From Acanthaster planci (taxonomy: Eukaryota; Echinodermata; Asteroidea; Valvatida; Acanthasteridae): a stretch of DNA of 25,655 bases. A program made the position numbers and the translations under genes. The notes under the pieces were generated by a model. It searched no databases. It had not been told where the DNA came from and worked only from the letters and a program-made list of their open reading frames with translations. How positions within the stretch are numbered: the stretch's first letter is position 1; the number at the start of each line of letters is the position of its first letter. The stretch lies in contig NW_019091547.1 of NCBI RefSeq assembly GCF_001949145.1, positions 501,945 to 527,599 on the forward strand, in the 5' to 3' direction. This document shows positions 1 to 9,289 of this stretch, piece by piece.

Positions 1-525
1 GGTTGCCTGGGGGTGCTGTCATTTTGGGGTGTGGTTCATTCGGTATGCAAGAGTACATCCATTGTACACATATTTAGTCACTCCTGTGGGTAGACATGCT
101 TTGACCACTTCTATGTTAACATGCCTTGCTACTCCTATGTAGATATACATACAAGTAATTTGCCAACAGATTGACATCCTTGGAAGCTCAGCAAAAGTAA
201 GCTTTTCATTATTATTTTTTATTGTAATAGATTTCACATTTTGAAGAACTTTAGTTAATATTTGCAACTGCAGTTTAACCTTTTGAGGGTTTCCCTAGGC
301 CCTATTGACATGTACATGCAATTGTCTTTATCACTGATTGATAGATTTGGAGAGAGTTCCATATATGGAGTTTATTTGACGCCCTGTGTGCAAGCCCTAT
401 CAGACTGGTCTGTGAAATTACACCTTGTGACAGAAGTCATACCATTGTGGGTGAAATTAAACAGGACAACTGAAGCACGAGTATAAACTGAGCTATAACG
501 CTGTTTGTTTACTATAACTTTGGCG
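1..525. other. No gene recognised, left flank of the DIRS element
   Basis: This AT-rich stretch has only short open frames on both strands, with no recognisable domain and no codon pattern that stands out. I see no tRNA-like fold and no convincing splice-bounded exon. The base composition changes sharply to GC-rich at about 525, where the DIRS element seems to begin. I looked here for the missing first helix of the downstream KIX domain and did not find it. Confidence 0.5.
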
Positions 526-610
526 GTTACACCCTGTGCCCCTGGTCCCTTCGGGAGGCGGCGCTGGTGACTATTCTCCTTCACCTTTGACGACCACCGA
601 TCCCAAACCC

Positions 611-1672
611 ATCGGCGGCCATCTGGGCAATTTCTGGCTGAAATCACCACAGACAGCTGGGTCCTCGCCACCATCGCCCCCGGCTACACCCTCAAATTCA
701 CGAGCTCCCCGCCGTCCGAGATGGTCTTTCGCTCCACTCCTCCTCCATACGACAATTCCAGGCGACTGGCTCTGGAGGAGGATATTTCAACGTTACTACA
801 CAAACAAGCCACTATATTGGTACACTCAAGTCAACTGTCCACCGGCTTCCTTTCGACACCCAAGAAAGAGTCCGGAAGTGGCGACCAATAATTAACCTGA
901 AGCCGCTCATCAACACGTTTATTAAGCGGAAACGGTTCCGGGTGGAGACCTTGAACGTAGTCATGTATTCTCTGCCGGTTCCATGTTGGGCCGCATCCAT
1001 AGACCTGCGTACCTTCATATTCCAATACACGAGCAGGACCGCAAATTCCTTCGCTTTGATTATTGTAGCCAAATCTACGAGTTCCAGGCTCTCCCTTTCG
1101 GCCTTTCCACTTCTCGAAGGGTTTTTACCCGAGTCGCCAAGACACTCGCTGCTCACCTGCCCCAGCGAGACATGCTCATCTTTCAATATCTAGATGACTG
1201 GTTGATCGTCGGCCGCTCCCTCAACTAGGCCACGGCTTCCACCTCCCTCACTCTCGACATCACCGTACGTCTGGGGTTTCTCATCAACTACAAGTCCAAT
1301 CTCACCTCATAACTAAGGCCAAAATACCTTGGGGCTGTTCTTGACCTCCGCAAAGGTGTTGTGACTCCGACGCCGGAGCGCATCCTCCTTCGCGACTGCC
1401 TCTTCCAGTTCTTTACGGCCCAGGCTCCCCAGGCATTGGCCTGGCTCCGTCTACTCGGCTTGATGGCCAGCCTGGTCGATCTCATTCCTTGGTGTCGACT
1501 ACGGATGCGACCACTTCAACTACATCTCCTGTCTCAGTATCATCCCAAGAGCAACCCAATTACTGCTCAAGTATCTCTTCCACCTAATATACGCAGTCAC
1601 CTTCCTTGGTGGACTATCACCAAGCGTTTGACGGCCGGCCTGCCCATTGTCCCCCCTTGGGCCCAGACGTGA
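611..1672 (+). pseudogene. DIRS reverse transcriptase, broken
   Basis: The RT reading moves through three frames. An N-terminal block of the IGG.L..F type starts at 611 in the frame of position 536. It changes near 635 to a frame read from 637 and ending at TAA 889-891. From about 873 the reading (RKWRPIINLKPL) continues in a third frame to about 1010. From there to 1672 a single frame holds the YLHIPIH block, LPFGLST and the catalytic FQYLDDWLI box. Two in-frame stops, TAG at 1226-1228 and TAA at 1310-1312, interrupt this last stretch, where related elements have coding residues; both could come from glutamine codons by a C to T change. Past the stops, KYLGAVLDL and AWLRLLGLMASL are the usual connection region of DIRS RTs. 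The Asp pair of YLDD is intact, but the protein could not be made. This RT uses the DIRS order, not LTR or LINE order. Confidence 0.85.
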
Positions 1673-2505
1673 TGGTGACGACGGATGCGTCGCTATTCAG
1701 ATGGGGAGCCTCTCTGCCTCCACTCCATGCCTCCGGGGCTTGGGACTCCGCCTCTAGGGACAAGCGCATCAATGTGTTGGAACTCCAAGCGGTGTTCAAC
1801 ACTCTTCGCCGCTTTCGTCAACACCTAGTAGGTCGCTACATCCGAGTTCAGAGCGGTAACTCCACGGCAGAGGCGTACATCAATCATCAAGGCAATACTC
1901 GCTCTCCCCAACTCTGCACCCTTGTGTGGCAGCTCTTCATGTGGACGATCGATCAAGGCGTTACCCTTCAAGCCATCCTCATAGCGGGAACCAGCAACAA
2001 CATGGCCGACGCACCTTCTTGGGGTGCCGTCAGACCGACGGAGTGGACCCTTCATCCGAATGTGGTCAGCCATATCTTCACGGAGGTTGAACGTCCTCCT
2101 ATCGATCTCTTTGCATCCGCTGACAAGGCCTATCTCCTGACTTTCTGTTCCAGGTTTCCTCACCCGCAGGGGTGGGCGACTGACGCCCTACCGATCGACT
2201 GGATGGGCCTTCTGGCTTGTGCCTTTCCCCCAATCTCCCTCATTCCGCAGGTCCTGTGCAAGATAGAATGGGAGCCATGTCGAATCCTCCTCGTCGCCCC
2301 ATTCTGGCCTCACCAACTGTGGTTTCCAAGACTGACAAGAGTCCTGGTACGGCGACCGATAATCCTTCCGGTCAGAGAGGACATCCTCCGTCAGCCTGGA
2401 TTAGGGATCCTTCAACCAGCATCGGAGGGTCTTCACTCGACGTGTTGGACGTTGTTCAATGATCTGTCAGAGCATCGGGCCTTTCTGCAGATGCTGCGTC
2501 CATGA
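1606..2505 (+). CDS. DIRS RNase H plus methyltransferase-like region (open frame in a dead element)
   Basis: A 299-codon open frame. In-frame homology to RNase H begins near residue 22, so the ATG at 1606 is probably not a natural start; in an intact element this would be joined to the RT upstream, from which it is now cut off by a frameshift near 1660. RNase H removes the RNA strand of the RNA-DNA hybrid. The first catalytic Asp is D27 (TTDASL), the Glu is E59 (INVLEL) and the last Asp is D135 (NNMAD). The middle Asp, usually in a TDN.TA motif, is missing: the residues are S83-G84-N85. Residues 165-245 match the region assigned in DIRS1 elements to an N6-adenine methyltransferase-like domain, with DLFAS at 167-171 and AFPP at 206-209. 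The stop overlaps the start of the recombinase frame by ATGA. Confidence 0.82.
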   Translation: MVDYHQAFDGRPAHCPPLGPDVMVTTDASLFRWGASLPPLHASGAWDSASRDKRINVLELQAVFNTLRRFRQHLVGRYIRVQSGNSTAEAYINHQGNTRSPQLCTLVWQLFMWTIDQGVTLQAILIAGTSNNMADAPSWGAVRPTEWTLHPNVVSHIFTEVERPPIDLFASADKAYLLTFCSRFPHPQGWATDALPIDWMGLLACAFPPISLIPQVLCKIEWEPCRILLVAPFWPHQLWFPRLTRVLVRRPIILPVREDILRQPGLGILQPASEGLHSTCWTLFNDLSEHRAFLQMLRP

Positions 2506-3493
2506 TGGCGCGGGGTCGACGACTATCCACCTGCAAGATTTACAACACCCGACTACAAAATTTTACTAGATGGTGTGATGACCACAATGTTTCTCCGGCT
2601 GAAGCTCCTGTGAGTTCCGCCGTAGACTTCCTCATGTACCTGTTTCACTCGGGCCTCGAGGTTGCCACCATCCGCAATTACCGGTCGGCCTTGGCGGTTG
2701 TACACACGGGCCTCAGCAATGGGTGGACTGTCTCTGACAACGTTGCTATCAACCATCTTCTTTAAGGAATGTTTATCGAGTGCCCCCATGTCAGACGCGT
2801 CTTATCCTGGGAACTTGACGTTCTTGGTGGTCCCCCCTTTGAGCCGTTAGCTGACGCCTCTGACCTCCATCTCAGTATCAAGCTGGCATTCCTCCTGGCG
2901 GTCGTCCCATCGAGACGGGGTAGCGAGCTGCGTGCCCTATCGACTTCTGATAGCCACATCCGCTGGGAGCCTCACGGAGTTCGTCTCATCCCATCCATCG
3001 GGTTCCTCACTAAAAACAAGACGCCTACCTTCCCAGGCCCACTTCCCAACATAGTCGTCCCTGATATAACCTCACTCGCGGGAGACGATTCTGACAAGAA
3101 ATGGTGCCTGGTTCGGACTCTCAAGTGGTACCTTGCCAGGACCAACCGTCACCGGGAATATGATTTTCAGCTCTTCATAACCACAACGAAGCCCTTCCAA
3201 CCAGCATCTAAGGACACTATCGCCCGATGGATGGTCTCAGCTATTCAGGACTGGCCGGCTCAGCATGATGAGATGGCTAGGGCGTACGTCACGGCTCATG
3301 GTGTTCGGGCTGCTTCTACATCCTGGTCATACTAGCCAAAATCTGCCAGTCAGCTTGTTGGAAATCTCCTTCCACCTTCACCGAATGCTACCTAAAGGAT
3401 GTCCTGCAGTGCGAGACCACTAATGGCAGAGCGACCCTCCGCTTGGTAGTCCACACAACATGTTCTGCTCCGGGCCAGAAGGCTTATAGCTAG
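2502..3493 (+). pseudogene. DIRS tyrosine recombinase, broken
   Basis: The first part (2502-2765, 87 codons) is the N-terminal core-binding domain, with TRWCDDHN, SSAVDFLMYLF and TIRNYRSAL. An in-frame TAA at 2763-2765 interrupts it, and the same frame continues from 2766 to TAG 3333-3335. The second part carries the catalytic Arg in SRRGSEL (about residue 50 counted from ATG 2769) and the His and Arg of the AHGVR box (residues 177 and 180). A frameshift near 3320 moves the rest to another frame, which carries WKSPSTFTECYLKDV with the nucleophile Tyr codon at 3389-3391 and ends at TAG 3491-3493. In intact elements this enzyme inserts the circular DNA copy. The 4-base ATGA overlap with the preceding frame suggests that reinitiation or coupled translation was used in the parent element. 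Confidence 0.85.
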
Positions 3494-3600
3494 CCTAAGT
3501 AGGGTCTCTAGGTCAGAGTCCGCTCTTGCGAAACCCGCCTTATGTTCTTTAGGTATTATACTCCTGTCGCCGATCCACCTTCAGGGTACGGTGCCACTCT

Positions 3601-3686
3601 GCATATGTAGGCTAGGCAGGGGTATGTGACGGGAACTCCTTCCCCACGTGGAGTGGGTCGACCTCTTAGTGATATTTACCCCTGCC
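3601..3686. repeat. DIRS 3' repeat block A (nested hairpins)
   Basis: Downstream of the recombinase stop. GGCAGGGGTA at 3615-3624 pairs with TACCCCTGCC at 3677-3686 (10 bp, perfect). A small inner stem, ACTCC/GGAGT, surrounds CACGT. The first 30 bases (3601-3630) recur as a direct repeat at 3848-3877 with about 25 of 30 matches. The segment 3636-3660 recurs inverted at 3889-3912. Such repeated ends are used in DIRS elements to form the circular intermediate. Confidence 0.7.
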
Positions 3687-3847
3687 CAGCCGCAGCCCCA
3701 TCCTTCCCCACTTTGGCTCCGGTGATCTTACCGCTTCGAAAAGAAGGACGAACTTGGTGGCGGGACCGCATTGCATTGTGAAGGGTCAAGAGGCACAATA
3801 CATAATCAAGTCATTTCAGCAAATTGTAATGGGCACTTGGGAAATTT

Positions 3848-3912
3848 GCATATGTAGGGTGGGCACGGGTAAGTGTCGCTAGGAGACCCGACCCACTCTC
3901 CGAGGGGAAGGA
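3848..3912. repeat. DIRS 3' repeat block B
   Basis: The 5' half, beginning GCATATGTAGGGTGGGCACG, is a direct copy of 3601-3630. The 3' half, 3889-3912 (CGACCCACTC...GGGGAAGGA), is the reverse complement of 3636-3660 with a few mismatches. The mixed direct/inverted arrangement fits a terminal repeat plus internal complementary region, or the split repeats of PAT-like elements. I take its end as the right border of the element. Confidence 0.65.
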
Positions 3913-3915
3913 TTA

Positions 3916-5231
3916 CTATACACCTTAAAGCCATGGTGGGGCTTCAAAACTTTTCGTGTTTGTTCATGGATGTTCATTTTCCTCCAATCTCCGCCCTAGT
4001 GTCCTCCAATCTCAGCCCTAGTGTATGGTGTTATAAATTTGTGTCGATGAAGGAAAAATGTCAAGTACATGTGTACAACTGTGTATATTTCAATGCATTC
4101 TTTGAAACGCAGTCTTCCAAAGACATCTTTTTCAGTATGCCTTGCATTTCAGTTGAATGATAATGAAGCTCAATAGGAATGGTTAATAGAGGAGAGACTT
4201 GGTGTTAGTTTGACTTTGCATGTGTAGTTATGTAGAAGTCAAACAGTCATCATGAAAGACAGAGAGAGTCTGTTGAATGTTACAAAATATTACATTAAAG
4301 GAGTTAATTCCCTTGTATGATACATAACACTGCTGAAAGAAGCACCAGCTAGAAAAACGGATCCACACATACTGCCTGCCTTTCCATTTTCTGTTTCTCT
4401 AAATCTTCATTTTCTAGCCCCGGACTAATGTCAATTTCTCTTTCAATAAAATAAACTCCCTCGTCCTTATCTCTTAATATATTAAGTGCAAAATACATTT
4501 TTTGTCCAGCACTAATGGTTTTGAAGTTTTTGTGTGCATATTATTTGACAATGTTTTCTCATCAACTTGCAGCAGTGCACCAGATGCTCTTTATGGTCAT
4601 GTCCAAAGATTGTGTAGCGCTCCGTAGTGGTGCAAGATGGAGAACTTGGCCAAAAGGTGTTACCACCACCTTGGGTGCCATTCGAGTGTGAATCTTAATG
4701 CATAGATGCAGGTATACCGGGTGTGGGTGCCTATCGCGGTGCCTGCGCCTGTTGCATTAGCATAGCATACTCACACCCAAATGATGGGTGAAGGTCTCCA
4801 TCTTGCGCCGCTGCGTGGTGCTATACAGCCTTTGGTCATACCCTGCCTGAATAATTCTTTCTTCCAACACATGCATTGATCTCGTAGATACCTCTGATGA
4901 TATGCCAGTTTCGAATTTGTTGTTCCCCGACCAGCAACGCTGGCATGGGTATTACCATGCCCATCCCTGGCTACACACAGCCGTGGCAGCAGTTTGTTAC
5001 CCAGGATTTGCACGATCACCTTGTCTTTAAATTGTAAGTAAAATCCTTGATTCTTCCACCTTAATTGGCACCGCATTTGAAATTGCGAATGTGCACTGAT
5101 TTGATTTCAGAATGTTTTCTTTAACTTTTCGGAATAAAAATTGCCAAAAACACATTAATTAAGCATTTTATGCAAACGATTGCTGAAAATTATATGATGT
5201 GGGTATTCAAGAATAATGATTTCTCTCCCAG
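3916..5231. other. Non-coding stretch between DIRS and the KIX exon
   Basis: Apart from the fold-back repeat at 4594-4843, I see no supportable gene or RNA. The open frames here, including a 101-codon minus frame that crosses the fold-back arm, look like chance. I searched for an upstream KIX exon (a WHEHVT-type first helix next to a GT donor) and found none. Confidence 0.5.
4594..4843. repeat. Fold-back, MITE-like element with about 50-bp inverted arms
   Basis: Positions 4594-4646 are the imperfect reverse complement of 4792-4843, roughly three quarters matching by eye. The core is a perfect 12-bp match, GCAAGATGGAGA (4632-4643) against TCTCCATCTTGC (4795-4806). The arms enclose about 145 bases with no open frame. 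This is the form of a non-autonomous DNA transposon. I could not fix the outer ends or a target duplication. Confidence 0.6.
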
Positions 5232-5348
5232 AGTTCAAGCAGTATTTCCATCACCTGACCCAAAGCCATGAAGGACAAGGGAATGGGAAAAGTAGTAGCC
5301 TCTGCCCAAAGAATGGGAAAGGACATGTATGAGCGAGCCAGCAGTAGG
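5232..5348 (+). pseudogene. KIX-domain exon (CBP/p300-like), one base short
   Basis: The exon lies between a good acceptor (ttctctcccag) and a consensus donor (AGG|GTAAGT). It encodes VQAVFPSPDP in one frame and then, after a missing base near 5264, KAMKDKGMGK... to DMYERASSR in the next. This corresponds to the middle and third-helix start of the KIX domain, the coactivator module that binds the phosphorylated activation domain of CREB and also Myb and MLL. An unbroken exon would be 118 bases and start in the last base of a codon. The Tyr that stands in VAYA of vertebrate CBP (Tyr650) is Ser here (VASA), while the DMYE Tyr (Tyr658) is kept. The first KIX helix was not found upstream. It could be a decayed duplicate exon or a real exon with an assembly error. 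Confidence 0.8.
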
Positions 5349-7037
5349 GTAAGTGATGTACAGTCTTTTTTGTGTCAGGAATTCATACCTTTTTATGGAT
5401 AATCAAACAACCAGGGCTGTGCTGGATATTCAAATTGTTGATCAGTCATTAAATACTTGAATATTTGTTTTCAAAATCAAATATTCATAGGTAGAAATCA
5501 GTAAAATAAAAAGGGGAAGTAATGAAATCATTAAGGTACAAAATTGCATAAAACAGGCATCTCCATTGTAACACACCTCTTGCTGGCTATTTATCCCGAT
5601 TGGTTGAAATGTAGTCAGATGTGTATAGGTCAGTACATGAATCTTGCATCGGCGTGAATCATGCACCAAGACATTGTGCACATGTAAATTCCAGAGACTG
5701 CCTGGCTGGGCACTAGTACTTCAGAGTTTCCACTGTGGAGCCTCACATGAGCAGAACATTGAAGAACAACTCTAAAACACTCAATGGAAAATAAAAGTGT
5801 TGCTGTAATTATTGAATTGCTTGTTGAATCGCCGAAATGTATGGTTGGATTAAAAGAGTTTCACAGTTTCTTGTCCTTTTTTACATATAAAGCTTGTGGC
5901 CTCAGAAGAAAGAACCCTCTTCTGATCCCTCATAGTCCCTCAATGTGCATAAAAGTGCTCTGACTTCATTGCTAGTGTAAACTACATGTACTACTCTTAG
6001 AGAACTGCAGGTGTTTGCCAAGTCTCTCATCAGAGTCTTTCCACTAATGGTTCGTGTACAGATTAGGGGCCACTCAAAATTTTCAATGTTATTTAAATTT
6101 CGATTTAAAAAAAATTTTGGCCACCCACCCACCCCCATTTTGATTAAAAAAAAATTGAATTTTCATCCAGTACGTGTACATTATACATGCATTTGATATA
6201 AATTCATATACATGTAAAAATCTATAATGCAACACAGTGTGACAAGATGATGGGTGGAATTGCAATAAATGATTGCTATCGATCGCGCACGCAACAGCAT
6301 GCCTTGTCCAATCTGCTCAAAAATGGACCTCCCGAGGTACTTCTATGCCTACTGTCAATTACTGCGTCTCCATGCACATGCACATGTATTTCTATTGGAA
6401 TGGAGATGTAGACCTAGCTCTAGCCAACAGATTTGGATGCAGTTTGCTGCTGTCTAGTTAGTCTTAGATTCAAGGTGATCAACATTTCACCGTTATTAAC
6501 TGGTGTTCAACATTCACTGTTTGTACCAGTAGGTTTATATAATACGTCTGCTGCCCTGCTACATTCGTGTTTGATGTGTTTAATCACCGCTGCAAGCACC
6601 CGGCTTCCAAGTGTAAGAGTAAACACCAGCTCCTCCAATGATGTTTTACACTTGCTTAATAATGTTCAGGAAAGGTCAACCTGTCTGTATATGGAAACAA
6701 AGTTGAAAAAGATTGCATTTTTGGAATGCTGGTGTTTTGGAGCTATATATGCGTGGTGTGCACGCTAGGCCTACACGTATTTCATGCAAGTCAGGAAAAA
6801 CACTTTTTTCTCGATTTTAATGTAAAATGTAAATTTCGTTTTTTCATGAATTTCCTTGCTTGACCCAGACACTATTTAAAGAAAAAAAAGTCGAAAAGTC
6901 GAAAAAAAAGCACTGAAATTTTGAGTGGCCCCTTAGGAAGACCAGTGTCCATTGCGGAAAAACCACCCGGAAAACCAATCACCCTTGCTTACTTTTTAAT
7001 TCACTCATTTGTTTTTTACTGCCTGGTCTTGTCACAG
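5349..7037 (+). other. Intron between the two KIX exons
   Basis: It runs 1689 bases from GTAAGTG to a pyrimidine-containing ...cttgtcacag acceptor. The phase is 0 on both sides (SSR then EEYYHLL). The same boundary position fits the KIX alignment with vertebrate CBP (NSR/DEYYHLL), which supports a genuine ancestral intron and argues against a processed copy. About half of it is the inverted-repeat unit at 6065-6933. Confidence 0.7.
6065..6933. mobile_element. Unit bounded by 18-bp perfect inverted repeats
   Basis: AGGGGCCACTCAAAATTT at 6065-6082 is matched exactly by its reverse complement at 6916-6933. Both inner flanks then turn into A/T-homopolymer tracts. The 869-base unit lies wholly inside the KIX intron. 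It has no long open frame, so it would be a non-autonomous DNA element if real. I could not see a target-site duplication. Confidence 0.45.
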
Positions 7038-7133
7038 GAGGAGTACTATCACCTCTTGGCTGAGAAGATCTACAAGATCCAGAAGGAGCTGCAGGAGACA
7101 GCAGGCACTGACGCAGGAGACAGGACGTACTGA
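7038..7133 (+). pseudogene. Last KIX exon (CBP/p300-like), ends early
   Basis: It starts after a CACAG acceptor in phase 0 and encodes EEYYHLLAEKIYKIQKELQE, a near-perfect match to the third helix of CBP/p300 KIX. In CBP the helix is followed by a basic EKRRSRL tail and a very long protein. Here the sequence turns into ETAGTDAGDRTY and a TGA at 7131-7133, inside a 22-bp tandem repeat. Conservation of the helix at protein level and the intact splice sites say that this was recently under selection. The missing base in the previous exon and the early stop say that it now is a fragment or an unusual KIX-only protein. Confidence 0.8.
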
Positions 7134-7180
7134 CGCAGGAAACAGCAGGCACTGTGACGCATGAGACACCAGCCACTGAT
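7091..7180. repeat. 22-bp tandem repeat, four units
   Basis: Units at 7091-7112, 7113-7134, 7135-7158 (24 bases) and 7159-7180 share the pattern GCAGGAGACAGCAGGCACTGAC. Because 22 is not a multiple of three, each unit shifts the reading frame. The stop of the KIX exon lies at the end of the second unit. The first unit begins in the codons for LQET. Confidence 0.85.
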
Positions 7181-8796
7181 GCTGCTGTTGGTGGCATCTC
7201 CATGATGGCAGCAGAGCTGCTGCCCCAGCCACAGCCTCCCCACTAACTGCCTAGACCAGTATGTCCACTGGGAAAATGTAGCTCTTTCAACCAACTTATT
7301 TCAGAATTATGCTGTACATAACTATATGTTCTCGAAGGTTTATTTTGGCATCGGTGTTGCTTTGGCTCAGCAGTGAAAAGTGGACTGGTAGAATGGGGCG
7401 TCAGGTTGGCATAGTGACACTCTTATGTTGTGAATGTGAGTTTTATGTTTTGAAACAAATTCCATATCTCGGTATGTGGTACGAAGATGTCAGCTGTACT
7501 CATGTTCAGTAAATGTAACTAACTCAAGCTTAAAATTGTATTTCTAAAAAGAGCTTCACTCATTAGGTGCTTCTGGAAAATTTGAATCTCTTTTTTCTGA
7601 ACACAACTGTCCTTGCTTATTGTCTTTATCAGGACTTGAACAAAGCTTTTGCCGCAAATAGATTAGATTGCTACTTTGATAGACAAACTAACAGATATTT
7701 ACATGTCTGTACATAGGGTCTGCTGCTCACCTAAGAGAAAACAAATGAAATGGGAAGGGGGAGGTTCAACAGCAACTCTTAAACTTGAAGGTCCCTTTTC
7801 CTTGAATGTCTGTATTTAAACAAGATATGTTCTTGTTTTATTTTTCTAAATCCACTTTGTATGTAACCGTGATCTGACCATCTGTATACACAGGTAGGCC
7901 TACAAGCTAATGGTTTCAAACCTCAAGCATACCTCGACTCGATCAACTCGACTGACATTTAAACCTGTCAGTGCTCTGTTTGCACACACAAAGTCTGAGA
8001 AGTCTGGGGAGGCACACTGTGCGTTGAATTTGAACTTTGAGGCCATTTGAGGCCATTCATATATGGCCCTGTTGTAGTATATGGGCATGCCCCACATTGT
8101 TGAAGAGTATGAGGTTTTTGTAAGAAACGTGGTACAAATACTCTTCAAATGACTGGTGTAAATCAGCATTTTTGGTATTTGTCTGTGTTAGTGGCCATAT
8201 CTTACCTTTTTCAAGAGCTGAAATTTTTGGCCAAATATACCCACCTTCAAGTGGACAAAAGGAAAGGTGTGGAAAATTTTAGAAGTAAATTGCTATTCAG
8301 GTTTCTTCATTTCCACTTGCTTGATTTTTTTCACAAACAGAAGATTCACCATTCGATTTGCCATACTTGGTCTTGAAAGTCACAGATTTGAGTCTTAAGA
8401 TGGCAACAACTTGCAATAGAAGAATAAAATAGAAAGTTTAAGGCTGTAGTACTGAACAGGTCCAGTCTCCCTCAGGAAACTTTTAAGTGCCTTTGGTTTA
8501 TGCATTTTGTATTCCAAAATGGTCCATCAATTCAATATGGGCTTGTTTATGTGTCAGGCTTGGGTAAAATAAATACAAGCCCTTTGCCTTTTAGATTTTG
8601 GAGAAATATGAATTAGAGAGTACAGATTTGATATTGTGTAACCTGTTCAACTTCACTCAATGTTAATACATTTGAGACAAATCTAGGGATTTTGTATGCA
8701 AAAAATGATTTTGAATTCTAGATGAGTATTCCATGTACTTTTTGTAACTCCTGTAATCAGTGTAATAGTTGGAGGATTTTAATTGAATGAAATAAA
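7134..8796 (+). other. Probable 3' UTR-like stretch of the KIX fragment, with poly(A) signals
   Basis: There is no domain-bearing open frame. AATAAA hexamers on the + strand lie at 8423-8428, 8568-8573 and 8791-8796, any of which could end a transcript. A hairpin of 11 bp, TTGAAGAGTAT (8100-8110) with ATACTCTTCAA (8138-8148), lies in it. Whether it is transcribed cannot be told from sequence. Confidence 0.35.
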
Positions 8797-9289
8797 ATAT
8801 GTGGCCCGAGACATTAATGACATGTCCATGATTTGAACTGCACTTTATTACTTCTTTTTTGCAACTTCTGGTCCTCTTAAGTTACTGGTATTTATGTAAG
8901 AAACCTGGAAGTTATGCCTTATGGATTACTCTCATTGAAAAGTGCTCTGGAAATTTAAGAAGCCATTCAAGGAAAAGGATTTAATGAGGACACCCCAAGG
9001 AATATGATGGGGGAGGGCACTACATTCATCAGCATTAAACAAAAAAAATAAATAATTTAGAAGGGTGTTAACGCTGAGGTATTTTCAAGCAATTTAATTT
9101 GATTTCATTTACTCTCTTTTCCCTAATATCAAAGCTGTGAAATAGAAACAAAAAAGAAAGAGGGCTCTCTGATTTGGAAAAATGTTCAAAGAAACCCTGG
9201 TCAATGGCAAAATTAGGGATAACGCAAAACACTTTCAAAACAGCGGTTCCAAATCCCATTTGCGATTTTCACCAACTTTTTTTTCTTTC
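8797..9289. other. No feature seen
   Basis: AT-rich sequence without a supportable gene, RNA or repeat. Confidence 0.5.

Larger units (their letters stand above)
526..3915 (+). mobile_element. Degraded DIRS-type tyrosine-recombinase retrotransposon
   Basis: A GC-rich block carries, in order on the + strand, a reverse transcriptase with the YLDD box, an RNase H, a DIRS methyltransferase-like region and a tyrosine recombinase. The 3' end holds direct and inverted repeats. That gene order and the recombinase in place of a DDE integrase are diagnostic of DIRS/PAT elements, which replicate through RNA and insert by recombination without target-site duplication. The left border is placed by the change in composition and the start of recognisable RT-ORF sequence near 600. 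The right border is placed after the second terminal-type repeat. No matching terminal repeat was found at the left, so the 5' end may be truncated. Several frameshifts and stops show the copy is dead. Inactivating changes such as likely CAG/CAA to TAG/TAA suggest moderate age. Confidence 0.88.

Noticed and set aside
372-674. 100-codon minus frame overlapping the DIRS left border
   Set aside because: Shadow of the RT region on the other strand plus flanking sequence, with no domain.
4771-5076. 101-codon minus frame
   Set aside because: Its C-terminal part is the arm of the fold-back repeat, and the rest has no homology that I recognise.
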